From: a virus
Virus record (IMG/VR): IMGVR_UViG_3300007354_000014
Span: 1-27,296 of that record
Strand: one strand, 5' to 3'
Length of the DNA stretch: 27,296 bases
Numbering within the stretch: position 1 is the stretch's first letter; every line of letters starts with the position of its first letter. The notes under the pieces were generated by a model that saw nothing but the letters and a program-made list of their open reading frames with translations, had not been told where the DNA came from and did not search any database. The position numbers and the translations under genes were made by a program. Below, in pieces: positions 14,604 through 22,316 of this stretch.

Positions 14604-15037
14604 TACTTACCTCCTTCGACCGGGGACGAGGGATGGTCGAGAGCGGAGACGGTCTCTTCTTCCTCGGAGAAATCCGCCGGTTCCCCGGGTTTCGCGTTCT
14701 TCTTCGTGAACTTTGGCTCGCCGCTTAAATTCACGACGGAATTCTCCGGGATCATTTCGGCGAAATCCGCGAGCATTTCGTCGACATCCTTCTCGGAAAA
14801 GTCGGCGGTCGCCTGACGTTCGAGTGTGATGTTCCGCAACATCATTTTAACCCAATCGTCTTTTTTCGCGGATGAGAGACGACCTTTCCCGATCATTTCG
14901 CTTTCGGCGAAACTCGCGATTTTACCGGCGAGAGCGGCGGCATCCTGTTCCGCGATCCGGTCTTTCAGCCCGGTATTCTCGGTTTGAAGGGCAGCCTTAT
15001 CGCTTTCGAGTTTCGCGATTTTTTCAGCATCAGTCAT
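14603..15037 (-). CDS. Nested scaffold protein (Mu Z-like) from internal start
   Basis: Within the protease gene, AAGGAGG lies seven bases before an in-frame ATG (15037-15035) that begins MTDAEKIAKLESDK. This would give a 144-residue coiled-coil scaffold sharing its C-terminus with the protease. The same nested arrangement is known for Mu I/Z and lambda C/Nu3. The ribosome-binding site is one of the best in the window, so separate expression is likely. Confidence 0.75.
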   Translation of the reverse strand: MTDAEKIAKLESDKAALQTENTGLKDRIAEQDAAALAGKIASFAESEMIGKGRLSSAKKDDWVKMMLRNITLERQATADFSEKDVDEMLADFAEMIPENSVVNLSGEPKFTKKNAKPGEPADFSEEEETVSALDHPSSPVEGGK

Positions 15038-15715
15038 GGTATTATCCTCCTTAATCTTATCTTCATCTTGTACTGCGTCAGGTTCCGGGTCGCTGAACGA
15101 CACTGACGGTTCGCGGGGAATGAATTCCCGTTTCAGGAATTCGAGGTCGTAATCATTAATCAGGAACTGTCCTTTTTCCGCGCCCTCCTTTTCGATCAGA
15201 TAATCCCGCAGACGGCGGAACATATCTCCGACAGTCCACAGACGCGACTGCACCGGATCGAGTTCCGAGAACTCGGCTGTCAGCTCGTCCTCGAAATCCG
15301 CGCACTCGGCGTTCTCCGAGAAATTTACCGCCGCCAGTCCCTTGATCGCGGGAGCCTGAGCGCCGAGAAGTCCCACATGCCGGAGATACCATTTCCCCGG
15401 AGCGGGTGAATTCTGGATATCCGGCGTGTAGAGCGATGCGGATACTTTCTTGTACATACCTTTCCGCACCTGATCCTCGACCTCCGGGACGATATCATCT
15501 AATACGCCGAACAGCTTTTTCCCCGTGACTTCCAGTTTGCCGAACCAGCCGAATGCCGGATCGGCCGTTTTCGGGTGACCGTAAACCAGCGGGGCTTCGA
15601 ACACTTTTGGATCGTACTCCGCGAGTTCAGCGAGAACGTCGTCCGTAATCTCGTATTCCTTCCCGTTCATAGCAGTAAACTTTCCAGTCTTAAGAATTTC
15701 TATTCTCTTGGACAT
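14603..15715 (-). CDS. Mu I-like head maturation protease with C-terminal scaffold
   Basis: 370 residues of the Mu-like prophage I protein type. The N-terminal ~180 residues form the protease half: FTAMNGKEYEITDDVLAELA, then EAPLVYGHPKTADPAFGWFG, KKVSASLYTPDIQNSPAPG and LRHVGLLGAQAPAIKGL. YGHPK and VSASLY should include the catalytic His and Ser. The C-terminal half is a helical scaffold (EKIAKLESDKAALQTEN) ending in acidic residues. It is the first gene after the non-coding gap following the portal, with GGAGG eight bases before ATG. A nested in-frame start for the scaffold is listed separately. Confidence 0.88.
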   Translation of the reverse strand: MSKRIEILKTGKFTAMNGKEYEITDDVLAELAEYDPKVFEAPLVYGHPKTADPAFGWFGKLEVTGKKLFGVLDDIVPEVEDQVRKGMYKKVSASLYTPDIQNSPAPGKWYLRHVGLLGAQAPAIKGLAAVNFSENAECADFEDELTAEFSELDPVQSRLWTVGDMFRRLRDYLIEKEGAEKGQFLINDYDLEFLKREFIPREPSVSFSDPEPDAVQDEDKIKEDNTMTDAEKIAKLESDKAALQTENTGLKDRIAEQDAAALAGKIASFAESEMIGKGRLSSAKKDDWVKMMLRNITLERQATADFSEKDVDEMLADFAEMIPENSVVNLSGEPKFTKKNAKPGEPADFSEEEETVSALDHPSSPVEGGK

Positions 15716-15937
15716 TTATAAAACCTCCCTTCGGACGCCGAGTCATGGTATCAAGGCGTTCCTTTTCACTTTTTTTTTATTTCTTCACCTTTCCTATTGA
15801 CTTTCCGATAGTCTTGTAGTAGACTATTTGTAGAGCGATTAAGCGATTCGTTTTTCGGGAGAAGGGCCTTGTACCCCGATGATCCCCGGAATTGGCGGGT
15901 GGAGACAGGCTCCCCATGACTGCCCTCAACGATAAAC
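15716..15937. other. Non-coding gap between portal fusion and protease, with inverted repeat
   Basis: It contains a perfect seven-base inverted repeat ATAGTCT-TGTAGT-AGACTAT (15808-15827) without a T-run, a tandem GCGATTAAGCGATT, poly-T/poly-A tracts, and a GC-rich part (about 15850-15930) able to form several short stems such as GGAG-ACAGG-CTCC. One uncertain 46-codon frame is listed separately. The inverted repeat may be an operator. No clear promoter was found. Confidence 0.45.
15777..15917 (-). CDS. Uncertain 46-codon ORF
   Basis: A frame starting MGSLSPPANSGDHRG with GAGGG six to seven bases upstream, ending in a lysine-rich tail (KTIGKSIGKVKK). It fills the only sizeable gap of the head module. 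The amino-acid composition is unlike the neighbouring proteins and the region looks structured at the nucleotide level, so it may equally be a non-coding element. Confidence 0.25.
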   Translation of the reverse strand: MGSLSPPANSGDHRGTRPFSRKTNRLIALQIVYYKTIGKSIGKVKK

Positions 15938-18802
15938 TTAACCGCTCTTTTTATTTATCTTGTCCATCGCTCCTTTCTTGAAAATCAAATATCCCATCCT
16001 GTCGTTATCGATACTTTTGTTAGGGTAAATTGTCTTCACCGCCGGAATACCTTTGTACTGGTGCACAATGACTTCAACCTGTTTCCCGTTGATCATTTTC
16101 ATGTATTCGTAGCTTAAGACCGTCTTCTTCTCCTTCGCGATAAACTGGATATTCATCCAGATTTCGTCCGGGTCATCTAAAATGTTCTCCAATCCGTCGA
16201 GCAGTCCCAGACGGTTCTTATCCTTTTCAATATGGCTGACGAACTCTTTAGGATCAAGGTATACAGGCTTTCCGAGCGCGTTCTCAAAATACGATTTCAC
16301 CGCAAGTTTCTCCGCGAGCATTTTTTCACCTGAATTCGCGTCGTACTTTCCAAGTTTCATTTCCGATTCGTAACCTGAGTCCGCGAACTTTTTCAAACCC
16401 TTCGCATGCCAGTTCTCCGTTTCCAAAGGTATCCGCTTAGGTTCGCTTTCCGGTCTGAGTTCTTTCAGCGCTTTCAGCTTCTCCTGTATCCACGCGTCCG
16501 ATTTCACTTCCGCCGGGTTGTGATCGAAACCTTCGTCCGGCATCAGGGGCTTCGACGGATCGATATTGCCCGGTACGATCCCCATCTCGGTCAACGTGTC
16601 GAGGCGTTCGGCATAGGACGGTATCCCCGTTCCGAGATTATCCGGGTCGAACCCGAGAGCTTTCACCTGCGACTTTGTCAACGCCCGCACGAAGCACCGG
16701 CACCGGAACCCGTTAGGCGGATACCAAGTCTGCCAGAATACGTCGTCGTGCCTGCGGATCACGCCGTGCATCGCCGCGTGTCCCGGACGGACTCTGTCGT
16801 CGCCGACCGTGAACAATCCCCAGTACGGCAGAAAGTCCGCGACCTTTTTCATCTGCTCGTAACGCCCGACCGAGTAGGCGGTCTGCAGGTTCTGCAGGTA
16901 GGTCAACCGCAGGTTGTTCTTCGCGAGGATCGCCGGGTCTATTCCGGCTTTGAATTCCTCGTAAGTCTGGCCTTCGGAAAGCGCGACGGAAAGCCGGTCG
17001 AGGATTCCCTGCGCGGTTTCCGCAGACGAAATCCCGCTGACGGCGAACGCGTAGTTCTTCTGTTCCGCAGACAGCAACGCGAAATCGTCAGCAGACATCG
17101 CGATCTTGGAAGTCATGAACTTCTTCGCGCCGGAGTATTCCATCATCCCGGAGAAACCTGCCCCGAGCGGAGCCGAGGGGTCGGCGAAATCCGCCGTGTT
17201 ATACCCCGTCACCTGCCAGCGTCCCAGCGCGTTCATCGTAATGAGCGACCGCGCGAGAAAATCTGACGCCCCGCTGTCATTCTGAGCCTGCCGAAGAATG
17301 TCCTTTGTCGTATTACCGACCCCCACGATGGGGGAAGTGCCGTCGATGCCATGGATGGCATGAAGACGGCCGGTTTTTACTATTTTTTCCGCCGCTTCGT
17401 CGAAATTCGACGAGCTTTCGATTGCTTCTTTCAGTCCGTTTACGAAACCGTCGAAGTACCCGTAATAATCTTCAAATCCCTTTTCCGCGAGGTCTTCGGC
17501 TTCCTGTGCATCGCGTTCCGCCTCAGCCTCCAGTTCCTGAAATAATGTCAGATTATCCTGTTTACCGGGCTTTTTTTTTTCGGCTCCTACCTGACTTCCT
17601 TCGGCGAAGCTCGCTGTTTTTTCTACCGGCGGAACTACGGATCGTTTGAGTACATCACCCTTCACAAACCCGTATTCGCGCTGGAGATACTCCTCGGACA
17701 GATCGTATCCCATCTGGTATATTTTCAGGTCGCGTTCCGCGCGCTCCGTCTGGACATTAGCTTCCTCGAAAAATTCGAAGACCGGATAATTCCCGACTTG
17801 GAAATTCAGGTCTACCAAACGCCGGATCAGGCTGTTCATCGTTCCCGAGATCAGGCGTTTATCGCTTTCCTGAATATCCCCCCTGACGGTCTCGGCCATG
17901 TTTTCATTGCCGAGTTTTCCCGGTGTGGAGTCCGCGGTCGCGGAATGTCCGGTGAGAGTTTTCGAGATTGACGCATCCGCCCAATTCACCAGTTCGATAA
18001 ACATATCCGAGGACGCTTTTTTATCGACCCCGAGAGTTTCCGGTTTTTCTTCGCCCTCGAACACTCCCGCGCCGGAAGACTGGATTTCGTACAGCATATC
18101 GAGCAACTGCCCGCGTTCGGTATCGCTGAGCGATCTCTGCGAACGGATAATAAGCGGGTCGGTACCGAATTTTTCGATGAACGCGATCCAGAATTTCAAA
18201 TCGCCCTTTTTAAAATGTACCGGCCAGAAACAGCGGGCGAGTTCGCCTTCGCCGTAAGGGTTTCGGTAGCTCGCGCGGTACTGTACCAGTTCGACCTCCC
18301 GGTTTAATCCCGTTGTCACGACAAGATCGCCGTCGGTCGGATTGTTTTCCGATAAGAAACGGAGCCGGTTTTGATTATCGAAGATAAAATTCTCGGCTGG
18401 CCGTCCTTCTATAATCCCGTAAACAATCCGTTCGCCGTCGCGGGCGAGCACGGTTTCGATGGGAGAATACCCCATCCACACCGCTTCGAGGATGTCGCGG
18501 TATAATCTTTCTATATTGAGCGCGTTCCATTGCTCGGTAATAAAGTCCATCGCGCGGCGGTCTGCGCCCCGGTTGTTTTTAGCGGGGACGATCCGGTATT
18601 CGCACGACATCACCCCGGCCTCGCGGGACACGATACAGGAATTGACCTGGCTGTCATACGCGAGCTCGCGGAACAGCGATACGTCGGCGCCCTTCGACTC
18701 GAGGATTTTATCCGGGTTCGGGAGCTGGGCGGTCAATTTTAGGAAACCCTGCCAGCTCCTGTCGCGGGTGTAAAGGGATGTAAATTTGTTTTTATCCGCC
18801 AT
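15938..18802 (-). CDS. Portal (Mu gp29-like) - MuF (gp30-like) - nuclease-like fusion protein
   Basis: 954 residues from MADKNKFTSLYTRDRSWQGF. This ATG has GAGGA upstream, whereas a TTG 48 bases earlier has none. Residues about 1-400 are a DUF935/gp29-type portal: SCIVSREAGVMSCEYRIVPA, LEAVWMGYSPIE, FIEKFGTDPLIIR, ISKTLTGHSATAD. Residues about 560-705 are the MuF minor head domain with RPGHAAMHGVIRRHDDVFW and YPPNGFRCRC. The last ~160 residues (796-954; VLSYEYMKMINGKQVEVIVH, GIPAVKTIYPN) resemble the barnase/EndoU/colicin/RelE-like (PBECR) RNase domains that terminate many MuF proteins; this last call is moderate. In Mu, portal and F are two genes. Repeat R9 and a second repeat encode about residues 477-510 (GTSPIVGVG and DILRQAQND) in the linker between portal and MuF. 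Confidence 0.85.
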   Translation of the reverse strand: MADKNKFTSLYTRDRSWQGFLKLTAQLPNPDKILESKGADVSLFRELAYDSQVNSCIVSREAGVMSCEYRIVPAKNNRGADRRAMDFITEQWNALNIERLYRDILEAVWMGYSPIETVLARDGERIVYGIIEGRPAENFIFDNQNRLRFLSENNPTDGDLVVTTGLNREVELVQYRASYRNPYGEGELARCFWPVHFKKGDLKFWIAFIEKFGTDPLIIRSQRSLSDTERGQLLDMLYEIQSSGAGVFEGEEKPETLGVDKKASSDMFIELVNWADASISKTLTGHSATADSTPGKLGNENMAETVRGDIQESDKRLISGTMNSLIRRLVDLNFQVGNYPVFEFFEEANVQTERAERDLKIYQMGYDLSEEYLQREYGFVKGDVLKRSVVPPVEKTASFAEGSQVGAEKKKPGKQDNLTLFQELEAEAERDAQEAEDLAEKGFEDYYGYFDGFVNGLKEAIESSSNFDEAAEKIVKTGRLHAIHGIDGTSPIVGVGNTTKDILRQAQNDSGASDFLARSLITMNALGRWQVTGYNTADFADPSAPLGAGFSGMMEYSGAKKFMTSKIAMSADDFALLSAEQKNYAFAVSGISSAETAQGILDRLSVALSEGQTYEEFKAGIDPAILAKNNLRLTYLQNLQTAYSVGRYEQMKKVADFLPYWGLFTVGDDRVRPGHAAMHGVIRRHDDVFWQTWYPPNGFRCRCFVRALTKSQVKALGFDPDNLGTGIPSYAERLDTLTEMGIVPGNIDPSKPLMPDEGFDHNPAEVKSDAWIQEKLKALKELRPESEPKRIPLETENWHAKGLKKFADSGYESEMKLGKYDANSGEKMLAEKLAVKSYFENALGKPVYLDPKEFVSHIEKDKNRLGLLDGLENILDDPDEIWMNIQFIAKEKKTVLSYEYMKMINGKQVEVIVHQYKGIPAVKTIYPNKSIDNDRMGYLIFKKGAMDKINKKSG
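17161..17182. repeat. Short CCGAGCGGAGCCGAGG-type repeat in portal fusion
   Basis: CCCCGAGCGGAGCCGAGGGG encodes SAPLGA in the fusion protein. Similar sequences occur at about 8570-8589 (intergenic) and 25548-25564 (end of the radical SAM gene), so this is a second small dispersed repeat family. Confidence 0.55.
17277..17304. repeat. Dispersed repeat encoding DILRQAQND
   Basis: TCATTCTGAGCCTGCCGAAG and the following AATGTC match a short palindromic repeat type seen in many bacterial genomes, which translates as ILRQAQND. It lies next to R9 inside the portal-MuF linker. Confidence 0.5.
17317..17370 (-). repeat. Palindromic repeat R9, inside the portal fusion
   Basis: First stem CCCCCA/TGGGGG, outer GCCGTC/GACGGC enclosing ATGCCAT/ATGGCAT. 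It is in frame and encodes the GTSPIVGVG peptide. Its transcription-downstream end reads GTCGG without GAGG. Confidence 0.85.
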
Positions 18803-18958
18803 TTTTCCGGTTCCTCGTGTTTTCCGTTTTGTATTTTTCGCGGTATTCAATTATTCGTGTCGTAATTCTTTATCCTATCGTTAGTTAAACTATATTTAAA
18901 CCGCTTTTAAAGGCTCTTAAATTACTACCGCATATCTTTATCCTGTATAGCTTTTATC

Positions 18959-18988
18959 ATCATAATGTGTTATCTGTATATACTGTAA
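18959..18988 (-). promoter_or_regulatory. Weak promoter candidate for the head operon
   Basis: In the gene direction TTACAG, 18 bases, TATGAT (five of six matches to the -10 consensus). The -35 match is poor. It lies about 160 bases upstream of the portal start. Confidence 0.3.
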
Positions 18989-19030
18989 TTATTTATATGC
19001 GTTTTTCAGCACATTTCTGTTTAACGCCGT

Positions 19031-19114
19031 TTAATTCGTCTTCGAGATTTTTATTTCGTACTTTCTACCATTCCTGCCTTTAAATAACGCCTTGTTTTCC
19101 TGATTATTTACCAT
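19031..19114 (-). CDS. Uncertain 27-codon ORF
   Basis: The frame starts MVNNQENKALFKGRNGRKYE, with AAGGA about eight bases upstream, and lies downstream of the terminase stop. It is lysine- and asparagine-rich. It could be a very small protein or a chance frame in AT-rich sequence. Confidence 0.25.
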   Translation of the reverse strand: MVNNQENKALFKGRNGRKYEIKISKTN

Positions 19115-19159
19115 ATCTCTTTATCCTTCAATGATATACGCCGTCTTGTTTTGCGGGGC

Positions 19160-20737
19160 TTAAAAACGGCCCTTTTTTGTGTCGAAATCCGCGTGCTCCG
19201 GCCCGTCATATCCCCGGAGCATCTTCCGGCTTTCCCGGCATTTTCCCTGAGTGAAATGAGGCTTCACATTACCAGTATCCAAAAGAGAATTCGCACCCGC
19301 AAGCGCGTCAGGTCCGTCGTCATGCTCTGCCTTCGGAAAAAAGAGTATCTGTTCGATCAGAAGGGGAGAGTCATCCCCATTATCTCGCGCGAAAAGCATC
19401 TTGCCGCGCTCTATCCATGGGGACAAACTTTCAATTCTATCCGTTTTTGCGTTCAAGTTGTCGACCAGTTTCAGCGGAAGAATTTCACCCATCTCCTTCG
19501 CGAGGTGATCGTATACGTCTTCGAGCAGGCTCTGAAACCCATTGGCTTCAACACCGATCCGCGTCATATGAAAACCTCTATATATAAGCGAACGGTGCAT
19601 CCGATACGTCGCACGGAGCAGTTGATCTATCGATCCTTTCTTGATCCAGACATCGACGACATACCGTTTCAACGTTTCGAGATCGACCGCGATTGCGACA
19701 AGCGCCTTATAATCGTTATGTGCTTGGTTTCGCGCAGACGGGTCAACCCACATCGCGACCCGCATTTTACGCGGATCAATCTCGTCCGGGTGGTAGTAAC
19801 GTATCCACTCTTCACGGAAAACCGCGTCATCTTCGTCGAGCGGATTATTTTGGTACTCCTTTTCGAACGCCCGCGACCCGATTGTTTCCCGGATCGCTTC
19901 GAGTTTAGCAAGGGGCCAGTACGACGGCCATAGACTTACGTCTTCGCCTTTATTATTTTTCATTACCGCGCGGTAAACCTTGCGGTTCCAATTCCGGTAC
20001 GGCTCTTTTTCTTCATCCGAGTAAAGCGCTATCGCGAGCGCGGACTTTCTCCGCATCACGGTCCCAATCCAGATCAGCGTGGCGTAGCTGTTCCGCAGGG
20101 ACGGGTAAATTCCCTCTTTGATAATCTCGAGGAGTTCCGCGACAATTCGCGGTGACTGCGTTTCTTTATCTTTTTCAAGGTCGTCGAGAATAATCAAGTC
20201 TGGGCGGTGGTTGCGTTCGCGGAATCCGCGAATACCCTGATGCCACGACCTGCTGAATACACGCACCCCGTTCGCGCGGAAATCGTTCTTCTCCGCCTCG
20301 GACACCAGTTTTCCGAAATCCTGTTCAATTCGGCGGTTGTGCCGGAACTCCACGAGAACGAAGTTCACAAGGTCACTGGCGAGGTCGTCGTTCGCCGAAA
20401 CCACCACGATAAAGTGGCGCTTCTTAAAACATATCGACCAGAGAACGTAAGCAAAACTGACTACTGTCGATTTAGCGAACCCCCGGGGAGCCGCGCGAAC
20501 TATTGGTACTGCGGTTTCCGTTCTGCGCTCCATTTCCTCGACAAGTTCCCGGTGAAACGGTGCGCTCTCGCTATCCGCGTAATGCGGAAGATAAAGTTTC
20601 ATAAACTCGAACATATCGGTTTTCGATTTCGCGACCCGTTCCGGTTTTTCTTCCGGCGGCAGGGGCTGGACATCCTCACCCAGTATCTGGATAATTTCTT
20701 CGAGTTCTTTTTTTACGATTGCCCTTGTCACCGGCAT
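19160..20737 (-). CDS. Terminase large subunit
   Basis: 525 residues, ATPase plus nuclease of the DNA-packaging motor. Walker A-like APRGFAKST is at 83-91, Walker B LIILDDLE at 181-188. In the C-terminal nuclease domain MWVDPSARNQAHNDYKALV supplies the first acidic residue, IGVEANGFQSLLEDV a second, and DDGPDALAGA the last, as in the RNase H-like TIGR01630/psiM2-type terminases. It lies four bases downstream of the small-subunit-like gene with GGAG before ATG. It precedes the AT-rich gap and the portal fusion. Confidence 0.92.
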   Translation of the reverse strand: MPVTRAIVKKELEEIIQILGEDVQPLPPEEKPERVAKSKTDMFEFMKLYLPHYADSESAPFHRELVEEMERRTETAVPIVRAAPRGFAKSTVVSFAYVLWSICFKKRHFIVVVSANDDLASDLVNFVLVEFRHNRRIEQDFGKLVSEAEKNDFRANGVRVFSRSWHQGIRGFRERNHRPDLIILDDLEKDKETQSPRIVAELLEIIKEGIYPSLRNSYATLIWIGTVMRRKSALAIALYSDEEKEPYRNWNRKVYRAVMKNNKGEDVSLWPSYWPLAKLEAIRETIGSRAFEKEYQNNPLDEDDAVFREEWIRYYHPDEIDPRKMRVAMWVDPSARNQAHNDYKALVAIAVDLETLKRYVVDVWIKKGSIDQLLRATYRMHRSLIYRGFHMTRIGVEANGFQSLLEDVYDHLAKEMGEILPLKLVDNLNAKTDRIESLSPWIERGKMLFARDNGDDSPLLIEQILFFPKAEHDDGPDALAGANSLLDTGNVKPHFTQGKCRESRKMLRGYDGPEHADFDTKKGRF

Positions 20738-20740
20738 CGT

Positions 20741-21172
20741 TTAACGCTCCTTTTCAAGCTGGGTGAAAAAGTCGCGGATTATAGCCGCTACAATTTCGCT
20801 TTTCTCGCTGAAACGTTCTTTCACAAATTGCGCGAAACGCTTCATCACGGCAAGCGCCATTCCCAACATATCCCGTTCTTTTTCCAGCCCGCGCAGGCTC
20901 TTGATCAGCTTCGTCAACGTATCCGCGCTTTCGGCGGTAACCGCGCCTTCTTCCATCTTGTTTATAAAATCGATGATTTTCCGTTCGAGGATTTCGACTC
21001 CGCCCGATCCTTCGAGACGGTAGCGGCGGCGTTTTTCCTCCCATTCGTTTTCCTGTTTCCAGATCGACAGGGAACGGATCGAAACGGGGATGATCTTCGA
21101 AATCTCTTCGAGAGTCTTTCCTTCGAGGTAGAGGTTCATCGCGTCCTGGTGATAGACTTCGTACTTCGCCAT
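20741..21172 (-). CDS. Terminase small subunit-like DNA-binding protein
   Basis: 143 residues. The N-terminal helix-turn-helix (YLEGKTLEEISKIIPVSIRS, then LSIWKQENEWEEKRRR) is of the DUF1804/small-terminase type, which recognises packaging sites. The rest is helical and suited to oligomerisation (AESADTLTKLIKSLRGLEKE), and the end FTQLEKER is charged. The start overlaps the previous stop. It lies directly before the large subunit, supporting the role. Confidence 0.75.
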   Translation of the reverse strand: MAKYEVYHQDAMNLYLEGKTLEEISKIIPVSIRSLSIWKQENEWEEKRRRYRLEGSGGVEILERKIIDFINKMEEGAVTAESADTLTKLIKSLRGLEKERDMLGMALAVMKRFAQFVKERFSEKSEIVAAIIRDFFTQLEKER

Positions 21173-21429
21173 CAGGCAATCTCCGCTTTGATTTTATCTA
21201 TCTCGTCCACAAGCGCTTTCCGTTCTTCGAGTCTGTTTTTCATTTCGAGGATCGCTGAAACCGCGTAATCGATCTGAATCTCTCCGATGATCGATTCGAT
21301 TGGGAGATACGGCTGGAGATACGTCGATACGTCTTTCCGGCACCGGTCGATAACGATATCGAGCTGTTTTAGCGACTCGTTTTTTTCGTCCAAGAGTCCG
21401 CGAAGGTATCGCTTTTGATCCTGATTCAT
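21172..21429 (-). CDS. Small coiled-coil protein (Mu gp26-like position)
   Basis: 85 residues, almost wholly helical with two charged coiled-coil segments (YLRGLLDEKNESLKQLDIVI and AILEMKNRLEERKALVDEI). No motif identifies a function. It overlaps the small-terminase gene by ATGA. Mu-like phages have small helical genes at this place between lysis and terminase genes. Confidence 0.65.
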   Translation of the reverse strand: MNQDQKRYLRGLLDEKNESLKQLDIVIDRCRKDVSTYLQPYLPIESIIGEIQIDYAVSAILEMKNRLEERKALVDEIDKIKAEIA

Positions 21430-21436
21430 CCGTACC

Positions 21437-21802
21437 TCACTTTGTTATCAGTTTTACGACAAGCGCGGTCAAACCGCTCGTGACCACCGCCGCGATAATC
21501 GCAATCCAAACTTGCGACGCGGCGTTTTTCTGTTTAATCGAATCGATCTCTTCCCCTTGTTCTTTTTGGGTTTTATCCAGACGGTCGATTTTTTCCAGAA
21601 TATTCTGGCGGTGAGTGTAGCACTGCTCTTTCCCGTCACCGAAACCCTGTTTCATCATTGTCTCGATATTCTTAACCGAACCGGAAAGAAGCGTCAGATT
21701 TTTGATAAACTCGTTCTGTATCTTGTTCACCGTTTCGGTCAAACCGTTGACCTGCTTTTTCAGTTCATCGAACTGTTCTGCGGTGATTGATTTCGGCGGC
21801 AT
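21437..21802 (-). CDS. Membrane-anchored coiled-coil protein (Mu gp25-like position)
   Basis: 121 residues. The ATG at 21802 is preferred (AAGGAG seven bases upstream); a TTG codon directly before it is the alternative. Residues 1-90 are a helical coiled coil (DELKKQVNGLTETVNKIQ, RLDKTQKEQGEEIDSIKQ). A C-terminal membrane segment is WIAIIAAVVTSGLTALVVKL. This topology (long cytoplasmic or periplasmic coil with one anchor) occurs in spanin-like or DUF2730-like lysis-region proteins of Mu relatives. A part in lysis is plausible but not shown. Confidence 0.65.
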   Translation of the reverse strand: MPPKSITAEQFDELKKQVNGLTETVNKIQNEFIKNLTLLSGSVKNIETMMKQGFGDGKEQCYTHRQNILEKIDRLDKTQKEQGEEIDSIKQKNAASQVWIAIIAAVVTSGLTALVVKLITK

Positions 21803-21812
21803 CAATTTCTCC

Positions 21813-22316
21813 TTAATCTATTAAGACGTTTAAACCGATTTGAAGCCCTTTAAAATCGCTCCCTAACATCACCGAAATTCTGTCCCAGATACGGTAACCG
21901 ACAGAAACCCCGAGCGAGTTTTGGAACGGATCGTAACTCAATCCAACCTGCCAGCGAGGGAACGAAAGAGGCAGGGTGTAATGATTTTTGTAAACGTCGA
22001 ACGTTAACACTTCCAAAGACTGACCTGTCGAGACCGGCGCGGCGGTCACGAAATTCGAGAGTTCGCGGTAAACGTACACGATCTGCGTGACCGCGGACTG
22101 GTTCGTCACGAACCGGACGATGCTTTCGATCTTGCCGACCGCTTCGATAGTCGTAACGTCAGGGATCACCGTGCCGGTGTTTGTCACATCTGCTGCGCTC
22201 GGTGTCCGGTCTGTTTCGTAACGCGCCGGTGCGGACACAAGGTATCCGAAAATCGCGCCGAGCAGGAAGAAAAATAACGCCGAAAGCTCGGTTGTCTTTT
22301 TATCTTTCTTTTTCAT
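21813..22316 (-). CDS. Membrane-anchored protein of the lysis region
   Basis: 167 residues with one N-terminal membrane segment (LSALFFFLLGAIFGYLVSA, about 11-29) and a predominantly beta outer part ending GVSVGYRIWDRISVMLGSD and GLQIGLNVLID. It overlaps the endolysin stop by ATGA. A short dispersed-repeat piece (TPSAAD region, CTGCGCTCGGTGTCCG type) follows the anchor. Given its place after holin and endolysin it could be a spanin-like protein, but no lipobox is present and the family is not recognised. Confidence 0.6.
   Translation of the reverse strand: MKKKDKKTTELSALFFFLLGAIFGYLVSAPARYETDRTPSAADVTNTGTVIPDVTTIEAVGKIESIVRFVTNQSAVTQIVYVYRELSNFVTAAPVSTGQSLEVLTFDVYKNHYTLPLSFPRWQVGLSYDPFQNSLGVSVGYRIWDRISVMLGSDFKGLQIGLNVLID

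Larger units (their letters stand above)
18803..19159. other. AT-rich non-coding region between terminase and portal
   Basis: Visibly AT-rich against both neighbours. It holds three copies of CTTTATCCT (18868-18876, 18936-18944, 19119-19127; AGGATAAAG in the gene direction), two of them followed by ATATG. A weak minus-strand promoter candidate and one 27-codon ORF are listed separately. It is the longest gap in the window and a candidate regulatory or recombination junction between packaging and head modules. Confidence 0.5.

Noticed and set aside
16406-17266. Plus-strand ORF opposite the MuF domain
   Set aside because: The minus strand shows clear MuF motifs (HAAMHG, YPPNGFRCRC). The plus product is Arg/His/Pro-rich, typical of an antisense shadow in GC-rich sequence.
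18802-18850. TTG start 48 bases upstream of the portal fusion
   Set aside because: No ribosome-binding site, and the added residues are lysine/threonine-rich. The ATG at 18802 has GAGGA at proper spacing.
19160-20737. Mu gp28-type terminase
   Set aside because: The nuclease motifs and layout are closer to the psiM2/TIGR01630-type large terminase, so only a general terminase large subunit call is made.
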